DNA of 64,000 bases from Ignavibacteriales bacterium (GCA_003568415.1 PWXV01000324.1:1-64000), one strand, 5' to 3'; positions 28,520 through 38,173 are shown, counted from the first letter of the stretch. The notes: generated by a model not told the origin, from the letters alone. A program made the numbers and translations.

Positions 28520-29211
28520 AATCCGAACGGGTGTCCGGCATATTGAACGTAATCAAATCACACGCTAAACCGGGTAACCGTGAAGGAATGGCACGGTTCG
28601 GCATTAACGTCGAGAATGCATATGGTGTATCGATTTATGAACTTCGAAAGATTGCAAAAGATATCGGTCTCGACCACGATCTCGCACGTGCCTTGTGGGA
28701 TACCGGTAATCACGAAGCCCGAATTCTTGCAGGTATGATTGATGACCCTGCCCTGGTTACCGAAGAGCAAATGGAAAGATGGGTGCAGGATTTCAACTCG
28801 TGGGATCTGTGCGATCAGGTTTGCTCCAATTTGTTCGATCGAACAAAGTATGCGTATAAAAAAGCGTTTGCATGGACGAACAGGGAAGAAGAATTCGTGA
28901 AGCGTGCCGGTTTTGTTCTTATGGCAGCGTTATCGGTCCACGATAAGAATGCTTCCGATTCGCGATTTGAAAAATTTCTCCCGATCATAAAAAAACATGC
29001 AATCGATGAGCGTAACTTTGTGAGGAAAGCAGTGAACTGGGTGTTGCGCCAGATTGGTAAGCGAAATGTGGTATTGCATCGAAAAGCTATCGACACTGCA
29101 CTTGATATTGAACAATATAATTCGAAAACTGCCCGGTGGATAGCAAAGGATGCGTTGCGTGAGTTGCGAAGTGAAAAGGTGAAGAAGAAATTGAAAATGT
29201 TAAAGTCATAA
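28516..29211 (+). CDS. DNA alkylation repair protein (AlkD-like HEAT repeat)
   Basis: LRKIAKDIGLDHDLARALWDTGNHEARILAGMIDDP; WDLCDQVCSNLF; RNFVRKAVNWVLRQIGKRN; 4-bp overlap with the DinB gene. Confidence 0.85.
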   Translation: MKSERVSGILNVIKSHAKPGNREGMARFGINVENAYGVSIYELRKIAKDIGLDHDLARALWDTGNHEARILAGMIDDPALVTEEQMERWVQDFNSWDLCDQVCSNLFDRTKYAYKKAFAWTNREEEFVKRAGFVLMAALSVHDKNASDSRFEKFLPIIKKHAIDERNFVRKAVNWVLRQIGKRNVVLHRKAIDTALDIEQYNSKTARWIAKDALRELRSEKVKKKLKMLKS

Positions 29212-29255
29212 AATAAAGAACGACAACGCTATCGAGGCAAAACGATTTACAGGTT

Positions 29256-29729
29256 TTACCCCGAACCGATTTGCTTTTCATCGTTAACCGTTTTTATATC
29301 CGTTAAATTATTCTGAACGATCAGGTAATCCTCTACAATGTTTCCTCCGATGAGATGTTCCTGAATAATGCGTTCGAGCACCGGCGGATCGCAGCTATGG
29401 TACCATACACCTTCGGGGTAGACTACCGCGATGGGACCTGATTCGCAGATGCGTAAACAGTTAGCTTTTGTACGGAATATACTTTTGTTACCATTGAGTT
29501 CAAGTTCTTTTAAACGTTTTTTTAAGTACTCCCACGCCACCAGTGACCTGCCCCGGTCACAGCATTTCGGTTTAGTCTGATCGCAGCATAGGAATATATG
29601 CCGTTTAATATGAGGAATCCCGAGATCTTTTGCTTTCCGATAGGTTGTTTTAATTGTTTTTGTTCCTTTCCCTGGTATCGATACGTAAGTAATATTGTTA
29701 TGAACAGAAAAGTAGAAGGTTTTGTTCAT
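29256..29729 (-). CDS. (2Fe-2S) thioredoxin-like ferredoxin domain protein
   Basis: [14 protein letters not shown]..., [24 protein letters not shown]; start set at MNKTFYFSV because upstream in-frame residues are encoded by palindromic repeats. Confidence 0.75.
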   Translation of the reverse strand: MNKTFYFSVHNNITYVSIPGKGTKTIKTTYRKAKDLGIPHIKRHIFLCCDQTKPKCCDRGRSLVAWEYLKKRLKELELNGNKSIFRTKANCLRICESGPIAVVYPEGVWYHSCDPPVLERIIQEHLIGGNIVEDYLIVQNNLTDIKTVNDEKQIGSG

Positions 29730-29742
29730 TGAACCATGGTAG

Positions 29743-29906
29743 GGTGGACACCACCTGTGTGCTGGCTTTGTGTGAAGGGGGTGGCGTCCACCTTGTGTGC
29801 GGGAATAATTCGTAGTAGCTTTTTTAAAATCCACACTACTGCAAATCCTTCGCGCAGGTGGAGGCCATCTTCCTGCGCGCATCTCCCGGCGCAGATGGTC
29901 TCCACC
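29743..29906. repeat. Cluster of palindromic GGTGGA-type elements
   Basis: GGTGGACACCACC (29743-29755) and GGTGGCGTCCACC (29780-29792); CGCGCAGG..CCTGCGCG (29851-29879); GCGCAGGTGGAGGCCATCT with GCGCAGATGGTCTCCACC inverted (29852-29906). Confidence 0.65.
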
Positions 29907-29939
29907 CGGCATCGTGCTGTTTAATTTGAATTTACTACC

Positions 29940-30806
29940 TCAACCATCTCTATCATCTAAATAAGAATATACCGTTTCAAGTCGGTCCACCTCATCCAGA
30001 GAAGTATTATCACACCGCCTGATAATCCAGGGTGAGATGAGTTTAACACCGGATTTCCTACGGTTTGCCCGTTCAACCGATTCAAATGCTATTTCATATA
30101 CTAAACCTGGGTTAATACTCACGACCGGACCGAATTGTTCGCGGGTGTTTTTTGACACATAATCCCGTATCCGGAGGTGCTCATCAGAAACGATGCCCGA
30201 CTTTGCTTTAACAATCGGAACAAGCAATTCATCTTTCCAAACGGCAAATGTGTATTCATTGCGGGATACATAAAGCAAGACTGCTTTTATTGTGGCGTGC
30301 CGGCGGGTCGCCGTGAATTTTGTATGGAATGATTCATTGAGCTCCGTTTCACTGACCGGAGACCTGTATGTACCGGTAATAATTCTGTTAAACACATATA
30401 GCTCTTTAGGGGATAACACTCTCCATAGTGAATGGATGTAATCTCTTGTATGTTTATAGGATGAATGATTAAGATCGTGAAGACGATCCATAATTTCGTG
30501 CAATGGCAGTGTTGAAGCACTCGTATTTGATTTTACCAGTAGCGTAGTTGCGTCGGTAAGGTTGCCTGTGTGCTGAATACATTCTTCAATAAGCCATAGC
30601 GGGAGTTCTGTAAAATCCGATACACATATACGAAGTTCATCATACTTGATATATCTGCGTTTACCGGTATTCCGTAACAATGATTCTGCCCAATGCCGGT
30701 CAGCATCAATTTGAATATCTTGCATATACCGGTACAGCCGGTGAACCCGTTGTTTCCGCGACGGTATCGTAAGCAGATCAAAATGAAGTTGTGCAAACGA
30801 ATTCAT
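29940..30806 (-). CDS. ATP-dependent DNA ligase-like protein lacking the adenylation domain (N-terminal DNA-binding domain + C-terminal OB domain only)
   Basis: N-terminal FAQLHFDLLTIPSRKQRVHRLYRYM...LPLWLIEECIQHTGNLTDATTLLV...VFNRIITGTYRSPVS; C-terminal YTFAVWKDELLVPIVKAKSGIVSDEHLRIRDYVSKNTREQFGPVVSINPGLVYEIAFESVERANRRKSGVKLISPWIIRR. No KxDGxR motif in the ORF. Confidence 0.7.
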   Translation of the reverse strand: MNSFAQLHFDLLTIPSRKQRVHRLYRYMQDIQIDADRHWAESLLRNTGKRRYIKYDELRICVSDFTELPLWLIEECIQHTGNLTDATTLLVKSNTSASTLPLHEIMDRLHDLNHSSYKHTRDYIHSLWRVLSPKELYVFNRIITGTYRSPVSETELNESFHTKFTATRRHATIKAVLLYVSRNEYTFAVWKDELLVPIVKAKSGIVSDEHLRIRDYVSKNTREQFGPVVSINPGLVYEIAFESVERANRRKSGVKLISPWIIRRCDNTSLDEVDRLETVYSYLDDRDG

Positions 30807-30839
30807 AAAAATATATAAATTAAAAATAACCCGAAGTTA

Positions 30840-32318
30840 TCACCCGAACACAACCTTTCCAACCTCACACTCACCGCACCGTTCTTCCCGGCAATAGAAT
30901 TTATACAATTGTATCTTTCCTTGATACATTGGTGCAGTTGTTTTTTCCGGTTTACCGTTCAGCAATTCCTTGTCGATCTTGCGTGTTATATTGTTATCCG
31001 CCGGTGCAGATAGTGTGGAAAATAATTCTTCAGTCGCACCTCGTAGATCTATGTCTTTATACGTCCGTGCATATAAAAACAGAAATGGTAGTATAACATT
31101 TATCGTAATCTCGTCGATACGGCTCCTGCCGATCAGTTGTGTTAGCTTGCGCGAAGCTTTTTTACCGAACGTATAATGATTCTTCCAGTATCCATCGGCA
31201 GGTATTGTAAAATAGTTTCTGATCTCTTTGATTTTATTCCGTGGTACAGCATCCGGTTGTTTTACAGTACCGAGAAGAAATTCAAGCACAGGATTATCGA
31301 TCATTCGTTCCACTATGCGGGCAAGCGCGGCTATGCGCAGCGTCGGGAAGTTTTGCGGACGCAGCCGGAAGAACTGCCATTCGGTTGCATCCATCGGCGA
31401 ATGTTTGATTTTTGTTTTTTCGTTTCCAACTGTATGGCGTAATTCCTTTTGATAGGTATCGTCGGTTGTATTGTCAAGAAGGCCTGCCATTTCGAAAAGG
31501 AGCCCTTCACGTGCATCCCCGGGTAGTTCGCGTAGACGCGGGAAGGTCACAAGGGACGAAAGCCGTCTGAACGGAAGCTGATTTTTGGAATATCCGAGCG
31601 CTTCGGCTATCGATTCGTATAATAACTGCTCCCACGCATCTTTCTTTCGTAGATCATTAACCGATGGAGGGCGCGCCGGAGGTGGTATCTCATCGATGTT
31701 TCCCTGAAACGGTATCTCGCCGTACCGCGCGGCGGGTTCACGCAGATCGTAATTGTCGGGTGATGCAAGTTCGTGCAGACGGTTATGCATTGTCCGTACC
31801 TTCAGTTCAATTCGCCGCATACCAAGTGTAGTAATCCAGTTCAGTTTGAGGTTATTATCGACACCATCATTCTTTCCATAACAGGCTATATGATCCAACC
31901 GGCGTGAGCGCTCGCCCGATATAGACTTTTGCCAGACCGCGCGAACCGGTTCAATGAGAAACTGGTCGAGAATTAATGTCGGCACTTTGCGTCCGCTTTC
32001 TGTAGTTGTTCTCTCAAAGTCGCTGCCGGATTTCATTACAACGTGTAATATGACTTTATTATATCGCGGGTCGTGCTGGTGAAGGTGAGTTGACCAGTCT
32101 TCGAGCGTGCGGTGTATCTCGATGTCGCCGGCGTAGAGTGTGTCACCGATTTGTATTTTTGCGTTGAGGAAATCCGGTCCGGTGTCGGTGTTCGGTGTGC
32201 CCGGATCGATTATGGTTACGGAAAGTCCCTCGTGTGATTCGAGGGAAGCGGTACGGAAAAGCTGCTGCGACCATACTTCATGCAGGAACTTTTCCGGCAG
32301 CAACGTTGTGCGTGGCAT
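30840..32318 (-). CDS. DUF2851 family protein
   Basis: LPEKFLHEVWSQQLF...LSVTIIDPGTPNTDTGPDFLNAKIQIGDTLYAGDIEIHRTLEDWSTHLHQHDPRYNKVILHVV. Confidence 0.85.
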   Translation of the reverse strand: MPRTTLLPEKFLHEVWSQQLFRTASLESHEGLSVTIIDPGTPNTDTGPDFLNAKIQIGDTLYAGDIEIHRTLEDWSTHLHQHDPRYNKVILHVVMKSGSDFERTTTESGRKVPTLILDQFLIEPVRAVWQKSISGERSRRLDHIACYGKNDGVDNNLKLNWITTLGMRRIELKVRTMHNRLHELASPDNYDLREPAARYGEIPFQGNIDEIPPPARPPSVNDLRKKDAWEQLLYESIAEALGYSKNQLPFRRLSSLVTFPRLRELPGDAREGLLFEMAGLLDNTTDDTYQKELRHTVGNEKTKIKHSPMDATEWQFFRLRPQNFPTLRIAALARIVERMIDNPVLEFLLGTVKQPDAVPRNKIKEIRNYFTIPADGYWKNHYTFGKKASRKLTQLIGRSRIDEITINVILPFLFLYARTYKDIDLRGATEELFSTLSAPADNNITRKIDKELLNGKPEKTTAPMYQGKIQLYKFYCREERCGECEVGKVVFG

Positions 32319-32344
32319 GATGTTCCTCCCGGTTTGTTCATAGA

Positions 32345-33142
32345 TTATGTGATCTCATTCCGGTATGTATTGATCATTGCATGCACTTCCACTGCGGTAT
32401 CTCGTACATTATTCGCGTAAATGATCGATCGTCCGACGTTTATCAGTAGCAGATCCTTATTCTTCGTACAACCGTGTTCAACTGAATTTTTCAAGTCACC
32501 GCCCTGTGCACCGATACCGGGTAATAGTATCGGCATATCGGGGGCAAGTTTTCTAATGCCGGCAAGCTCGCGTGCTTGTGTTGCTCCGACCACGAGCCCG
32601 ATATTTTTACTGGTGTTCCATTTCTTCGCCCGTTGAACTACCCTTTCATAGAGATAACGGTCACCGACTTTCAATTTTTGAAAATCCTTTGCACCCGGAT
32701 TAGAGGTCAGAGCAAGAATGAAAGCACCTTTCTCCGGATACTGAATAAAAGGCTCCACCGAATCGGTTCCCATATACGGATTGACCGTCACGGCATCGAA
32801 TTCAAATCCATCGAATAGTGTCTCCGCGTACCGTTCTGCTGAATTACCGATATCGTTGCGTTTACCGTCACCGATAGTGATAATTCCATCCGGTACCAGC
32901 TCAAGTGAATCCTCAAGCGCTTCAATACCCGATATTCCCTGTGCTTCGTAAAAAGCAAGATTAAATTTATAGGCACATACCATGTCCGATGTCGATTCGA
33001 TAATGTGTTTATTAAATTCTACAATCGGGTCGCCTGTTTTTTGCAGGTGTGAAGGAATTTTATCGAGCACCGGATCAAGTCCGATACATAACAGACTATT
33101 ACAGGTCTGTTGTATTTGCCGCAGCCGTTCGGTAAAGGTCAT
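32345..33142 (-). CDS. pyrF: Orotidine 5'-phosphate decarboxylase (type 2)
   Basis: LCIGLDPVLDKIP, IGDGKRNDIGNSAERYAE, AVTVNPYMGTDSVEPF, PGIGAQGGD. Confidence 0.92.
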   Translation of the reverse strand: MTFTERLRQIQQTCNSLLCIGLDPVLDKIPSHLQKTGDPIVEFNKHIIESTSDMVCAYKFNLAFYEAQGISGIEALEDSLELVPDGIITIGDGKRNDIGNSAERYAETLFDGFEFDAVTVNPYMGTDSVEPFIQYPEKGAFILALTSNPGAKDFQKLKVGDRYLYERVVQRAKKWNTSKNIGLVVGATQARELAGIRKLAPDMPILLPGIGAQGGDLKNSVEHGCTKNKDLLLINVGRSIIYANNVRDTAVEVHAMINTYRNEIT

Positions 33143-33675
33143 TTGAAGTTCTTCCACATCATTGATTCCATCGGTTTTTCGTTGCGTTGCGTATATTTGG
33201 CTGAAGTCTTTTTGTTGTATGGTGTAAGCACATCTCCGGATGTTTCAAAATATATTAATTGTCCGATCGGCATGCCATAGTATACGCGTACCGGCTGCTT
33301 AACCGAAATCTCCAGTGTCCAGTAATTACAAAATCCGACATCGCCCTTACCGGCGGTCGCGTGAATATCGATACCGAGCCGTCCAATACTGCTTTTGCCT
33401 TCGAGGAACGGAACGTGTTTATGCGTTTCGGTGTACTCAAGTGTTACACCAAGGTATAATCGTGAAGGAAACAATATCATCCCCTCATCGGGTATTTCAA
33501 TATAGGTAACCTTATTGTGTTCTCTACTGTCCAATAAATCGTCTTTATAGATTGCAAGGTGTTTTCCGAGGTGTACGTCGTAGCTGTTCGAACCGAGGTG
33601 CTTCCGGTCGAACGGTTCAATTACTATTCTACCGCTCTCGATCTCGTCGAGTATCTGTTTGTCTGTGAGGATCAT
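33139..33675 (-). CDS. dcd: dCTP deaminase
   Basis: GSNSYDVHLGKHLAIY, FLEGKSSIGRLGIDIHATAGKGDVGF; stop overlaps the pyrF start (ATGA). Confidence 0.92.
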   Translation of the reverse strand: MILTDKQILDEIESGRIVIEPFDRKHLGSNSYDVHLGKHLAIYKDDLLDSREHNKVTYIEIPDEGMILFPSRLYLGVTLEYTETHKHVPFLEGKSSIGRLGIDIHATAGKGDVGFCNYWTLEISVKQPVRVYYGMPIGQLIYFETSGDVLTPYNKKTSAKYTQRNEKPMESMMWKNFK

Positions 33676-33939
33676 TTGTAAGATAGATAATCTGAGTGGT
33701 TATGTGTGCTTATTTATCCAGTAAAAATACGAAAAATCCGATGAACTGCAAAACCAAACGGCTACCCCATTCCGGATGTGATAAATGTTGAAGGAGAAAG
33801 AGCGGGAGGGCAAAAATTAATATATCTCCCGATTTGTCTGACTATGAAAGTCATTGATTTTAGAATGAAAATGCAGAATATTTTGCTTTTTTAGTGCCTT
33901 CTCCGTACTATTGGTTAGGTTCACTAAATTATAAAATCT

Positions 33940-34797
33940 ATGGAAACAATCCTCGTAACGGGCGGCAGCGGATTGCTTGGCCGGTATGTTGTCAGGGCAC
34001 TGCGGGATAAATATAGGGTTATTGTTCTTGATAAAATACCCCCTGAAGATTCTGTTGAATATCATGAGGGTAACGTCCTCGATCTGCCATTTTTAATAGA
34101 GAAGACACAAGGAATCGATGCTATCGTGCACCTTGCTGCAATCCCGCATCCGCTCGATCACCCGGCAGAGGAGGTGATTAATCTCAATGTAATGGGGACG
34201 TTCAATATGCTTGAGGCCGCCGCCCGGAATAATGTCCGGAAGTTCGTATTTGCCTCCAGCGAATCAACACTTGGCTTCGCATTTGCCGAACGTAAAAACC
34301 ATCCTGATTATGTTCCGGTCGATGAAGATCATCCGCTTCGTCCGCAGGATCCGTATGGTATGAGCAAGGTGTTGTGCGAAGAAATGTGCAAAACATATAC
34401 AAGACGTTACGCAATGCAAACCCTTTGTTTTCGTATGCCGTGGATATGGGTACCCGAACCCGAAGAGCAAAAATTGTATCGTACGTTAATCGATGAGTAT
34501 CCGAATTGGTATAAAAATTTGTGGGCATTTATACATGGCATGGATGCGGCAGATGCGTTCGCACTTGCACTCGAGCGTGAGTATCGTGAGGAACAACGAT
34601 CATGGTTTATTACCGCCGACGATAACTGGACCGGTGTTGCATCGATAAAACTCGTAAGGAAATTTTTCCCTGAAACTATCATCTATAAAAACCGGCTGCC
34701 GGATACAAAGAGTCTGATCGCAAATTACAAGGCAAAAACGGAACTCGGATTCAGACCCCGGCGAACCGTTAATGATGTTTTTAATGAGATCGCATAG
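33940..34797 (+). CDS. NAD-dependent epimerase/dehydratase family protein
   Basis: ILVTGGSGLLGRYVVRAL; VHLAAIPHPLDHPAEEVINLNVMGTFNMLEAA; YGMSKVLCE. Confidence 0.87.
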   Translation: METILVTGGSGLLGRYVVRALRDKYRVIVLDKIPPEDSVEYHEGNVLDLPFLIEKTQGIDAIVHLAAIPHPLDHPAEEVINLNVMGTFNMLEAAARNNVRKFVFASSESTLGFAFAERKNHPDYVPVDEDHPLRPQDPYGMSKVLCEEMCKTYTRRYAMQTLCFRMPWIWVPEPEEQKLYRTLIDEYPNWYKNLWAFIHGMDAADAFALALEREYREEQRSWFITADDNWTGVASIKLVRKFFPETIIYKNRLPDTKSLIANYKAKTELGFRPRRTVNDVFNEIA

Positions 34798-34799
34798 CA

Positions 34800-35756
34800 A
34801 TGAAACGAACGATACTGCTTGATGTCGATACCGGTGTCGATGATTCAATAGCGATCTTGTTTGCATTACGCCTGCCGCAGCTCGAGGTAAAAGCCATAAC
34901 TACCGTTAGCGGTAATGTGCACGTTGATGAGGTAACTGAAAATACTAAAGTTGTGTTAGGGTTGATCGAGCACAAAGGAATACGGCTCGGTAAAGGAGCC
35001 TCAGCGTCGTTGCGTCGTACCCGTTTCCACGCACCCGAAGTTCATGGTGATGAAGGATTGGGAAATGTCCGGGGAAAATACATACGGTATCGTACCCGTA
35101 TACAAACCGAGCGTGCGGTTCCGTTACTAATCGATATAATAAAAAAAAGTAAAACGCCTGTGTCGATTGTCGCTACCGGTCCGTTGACCAATATTGCCCG
35201 GGCTATTAAAAAAGACAACCGTACTATGCAACGCGTTAAAGAAATCATCAGCATGGGAGGATCGTTCGGGCATCGGGGAAATACCGGCCCGCTCGCTGAA
35301 TTCAATTACTATGTAGATCCGGACGCTGTTAATGTTGTCGCACAAGCAGGAATACCGCTGACGATCGTACCGTTAAATGTAACCGAGACCGTACCCCTGA
35401 GCCGGAAAGATGTGATTGCATGGAGCCGAAAAGCAAATTCAGGTGTCTCGCGTTTTATCGCAGATGTTACAGAATTTTATATGGATTTCCACAGCAGGGT
35501 GGAAGGTTTTAGAGGCGGCTTTATGCATGATCCTCTTACAATAGCAATTGCTGCTGTTCCCTCAATAGTGAAAAAACGTTACAAAAAACCTATATTAATA
35601 GAGACCCAGGGACTTTACACGTCAGGAACAACACTTACCCGGGATGCGATAGGTAATGAAAAAAATGCACCCGTTGTTTCCGTGATTGCCGAGATCGACC
35701 ATCGACGGTTTTGGAACCTGTTTCGAAAAGCTCTATTCGCTACCGATAAACACTGA
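34800..35756 (+). CDS. Nucleoside hydrolase
   Basis: ILLDVDTGVDDSIAILFALRLPQLEVKAITTVSGNV; VATGPLTNIARAI; AEFNYYVDPDAVNVV. Confidence 0.92.
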   Translation: MKRTILLDVDTGVDDSIAILFALRLPQLEVKAITTVSGNVHVDEVTENTKVVLGLIEHKGIRLGKGASASLRRTRFHAPEVHGDEGLGNVRGKYIRYRTRIQTERAVPLLIDIIKKSKTPVSIVATGPLTNIARAIKKDNRTMQRVKEIISMGGSFGHRGNTGPLAEFNYYVDPDAVNVVAQAGIPLTIVPLNVTETVPLSRKDVIAWSRKANSGVSRFIADVTEFYMDFHSRVEGFRGGFMHDPLTIAIAAVPSIVKKRYKKPILIETQGLYTSGTTLTRDAIGNEKNAPVVSVIAEIDHRRFWNLFRKALFATDKH

Positions 35757-35757
35757 G

Positions 35758-37689
35758 ATGAAATTTTCAATTGTATTTACTCTCATCTTATTTTGTGTGC
35801 CGCAATCCGAAGCACAGGTACCGGAAATAATAGCATTTCCACGGGAAGCGCTTGTCGTTACCGATACGCTTGCAGCGCCTCACAGCACTTCACTTTCTTT
35901 TGAGCGTCTGCTTTCAAGTTTCCAGTGGAATCTCAATCATCAAACCAACTATATTCACGACCGATGGTTTCTCATGATTGATGAAAATTTCAGATCGGGA
36001 TTGATCCGAACCGACCGGCAATTTATCAAGGATCAACAGGAACTCAGGATACTCGGGGGCAGACGTCTTAATGACCGTATGGATGTCAGGGTCTCTGGCT
36101 CGTCACTTTTTCTTTCGGATGATCAGATAACCGGCCTGAACGATGCCGGTATCTCTGATATGTATGCCGGTATGGGATATACGCTGTTTGATAATCTTAC
36201 CGTCGTTCCGTATGTCGGGTATACAATAGACCGGCAGGCCGAAAAAACCGATTATGGATGGTCATATCTTGCCCGTTTACGTGGTGAAAATATAGAATAT
36301 GCCGAGACATTCCTGAATATTGACAGTCAGTTTTCATTGCAACAAGTCGATCCGAGGACTACCGCGAGTCACTTTATCCATGTAGATCTTGAACGTGAAT
36401 TCGATCGGCAGACATTTCTTACTGTTCAGTCATACTATACTTATTCACGCCGCGAGTTTTACTTCTCGGCAGATGATGTCACCCGGGATATATTTAATGT
36501 GGCTATGAATATCGATCAGCGGTTCGATCAACGAGTCGGAACCGCAGGAGAGATACAGTATTCGTTGCGTGAAAATATTACCGGTATGGTGAGAACATCG
36601 ATTGATTGGCGCACTGTAACACGTGATTATTTCTATCAACCGACAACACCGGTTACCAGTTATCTGTTCGGTACATCGGTTGATGAATTTTCATTGAATG
36701 CCCGGATTGGGTTACGATATTCTTTCGGAGACCGGTTTAGCGGTTCAAGTCATCTTACCTATAGTGAGCGTTCGGAAGAGCACCGGCTTAGCTCCGTCGA
36801 TGAAACCATACCCTCATCGTTTGTTGATGAGCGGGCAGAAAGCGAGTTTCGAAAAAATAACATTTCTCAGAGAACAACGCTTGCCACACAGGGATCTGTT
36901 CGTTTGGCGCAGGGGCACCGTTTTAACTTTGCCGGTTCGACATCGATACTGCGCTACGATACACCCAGCCCGCTTAGTTTTGATGATCGGGATGAACTTC
37001 GTATATTGCTGTCTACCGGTACCAGTCATACAATAAACAGATATCTTACACTTACTGTGTCGGCAGATCTTATGCTTGCACATGTCGTTTATTTACGGGC
37101 GCAACGAAGCGCCAATAATAACTGGAACAGGGTGTTACGCCTTACTCCTGCCCTCACCTATGAGCCGTTTGATTGGTTGAGAACTACAAATGCCTTTGAG
37201 GTGATGGCGAACTATACCGTATATGATTTTGAAGATATGCTCACGAATCTTCGCAGTCTTTCATACCGACAGATGGGATGGATAGATTCAACACGTGTAC
37301 AATTAACCGAAAATACCCGGTTTGATTTTTTCTCACATTATCGTAGATATGAACGGGGTGAAATCAGGTGGGATGCCTTTACAGAGCGCCCATTGCACTC
37401 TTTTGAGGAAGTAACACTGATTGCATCGGTACGATATGATGTCCGGCCGGGATCAATTGCCTTTGCCGGAGGGATTCGGTATTTTAACCGTAACCGATAT
37501 CGATATATTCAACGTGAACGTGAGTTTGAGACGCAGTTGCGTAACGTCGGTCCGACATGTTATATCTTCTGGGATATAGATCGGCGATTGCGTTTAACAA
37601 TCCAGGGATGGTATGAACTGCAGTTTCGTGACAGAGAACATAGTGGGTCAATACCGAATATGACAGTCGATATCGGTGCTCGATTTTAA
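35758..37689 (+). CDS. Putative outer-membrane beta-barrel protein, function unknown
   Basis: Signal peptide MKFSIVFTLILFCVPQSEAQ; alternating amphipathic strands; C-terminal aromatic (VDIGARF). Confidence 0.6.
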   Translation: MKFSIVFTLILFCVPQSEAQVPEIIAFPREALVVTDTLAAPHSTSLSFERLLSSFQWNLNHQTNYIHDRWFLMIDENFRSGLIRTDRQFIKDQQELRILGGRRLNDRMDVRVSGSSLFLSDDQITGLNDAGISDMYAGMGYTLFDNLTVVPYVGYTIDRQAEKTDYGWSYLARLRGENIEYAETFLNIDSQFSLQQVDPRTTASHFIHVDLEREFDRQTFLTVQSYYTYSRREFYFSADDVTRDIFNVAMNIDQRFDQRVGTAGEIQYSLRENITGMVRTSIDWRTVTRDYFYQPTTPVTSYLFGTSVDEFSLNARIGLRYSFGDRFSGSSHLTYSERSEEHRLSSVDETIPSSFVDERAESEFRKNNISQRTTLATQGSVRLAQGHRFNFAGSTSILRYDTPSPLSFDDRDELRILLSTGTSHTINRYLTLTVSADLMLAHVVYLRAQRSANNNWNRVLRLTPALTYEPFDWLRTTNAFEVMANYTVYDFEDMLTNLRSLSYRQMGWIDSTRVQLTENTRFDFFSHYRRYERGEIRWDAFTERPLHSFEEVTLIASVRYDVRPGSIAFAGGIRYFNRNRYRYIQREREFETQLRNVGPTCYIFWDIDRRLRLTIQGWYELQFRDREHSGSIPNMTVDIGARF

Positions 37690-37719
37690 TTAACTTTTTA
37701 TAAATGCGGGAGCACAACA

Positions 37720-38172
37720 TTGTCGGAACAAAAAGAGAAATATCAGTTAACACTGAAGAGTTCACCGGAAAACGTCGGGGAGGTCGAGCCGTTTTTAGAA
37801 GATGTGAATAACAAAATTAAACTTGGTGAGGTTGAGTTTCATAAGTTATTGGTCGCAACTACCGAAGCAGTCAATAACGCAATTATGCATGGTAATAAGT
37901 CGAATGTGCAGAAAAATGTTACCGTTATTGTTGTGATAAGAAAACACTATATAGTGGTTCGGGTAAGAGATGAAGGAGAGGGCTTCGACCCGAATATAAT
38001 CCCGAATCCGCTGGATGAGGAAAATTTATTGAAAGAAAGCGGGAGAGGCCTGTTTTTAATGCAAACCCTCATGGATGAGGTTGAAGTCCGTGCAAATGAA
38101 CACGATACGGGATGTGAAGTTCGGATGTCGTTATATACCGGACCAAAATCAGGATTGAAAGACGATGAGTAA
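37720..38172 (+). CDS. RsbW-like ATP-binding anti-sigma/serine kinase family protein
   Basis: LLVATTEAVNNAIMHGNKSN, VRVRDEGEGFDPNIIPNP, GRGLFLMQTLMDEVE; TTG start. Confidence 0.87.
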   Translation: MSEQKEKYQLTLKSSPENVGEVEPFLEDVNNKIKLGEVEFHKLLVATTEAVNNAIMHGNKSNVQKNVTVIVVIRKHYIVVRVRDEGEGFDPNIIPNPLDEENLLKESGRGLFLMQTLMDEVEVRANEHDTGCEVRMSLYTGPKSGLKDDE

Positions 38173-38173
38173 C

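Noticed and set aside
29730-29912. N-terminal extension of the ferredoxin-like ORF ([16 protein letters not shown]...)
   Set aside because: Encoded by palindromic repeat [12 protein letters not shown] at 29729 is a better start.
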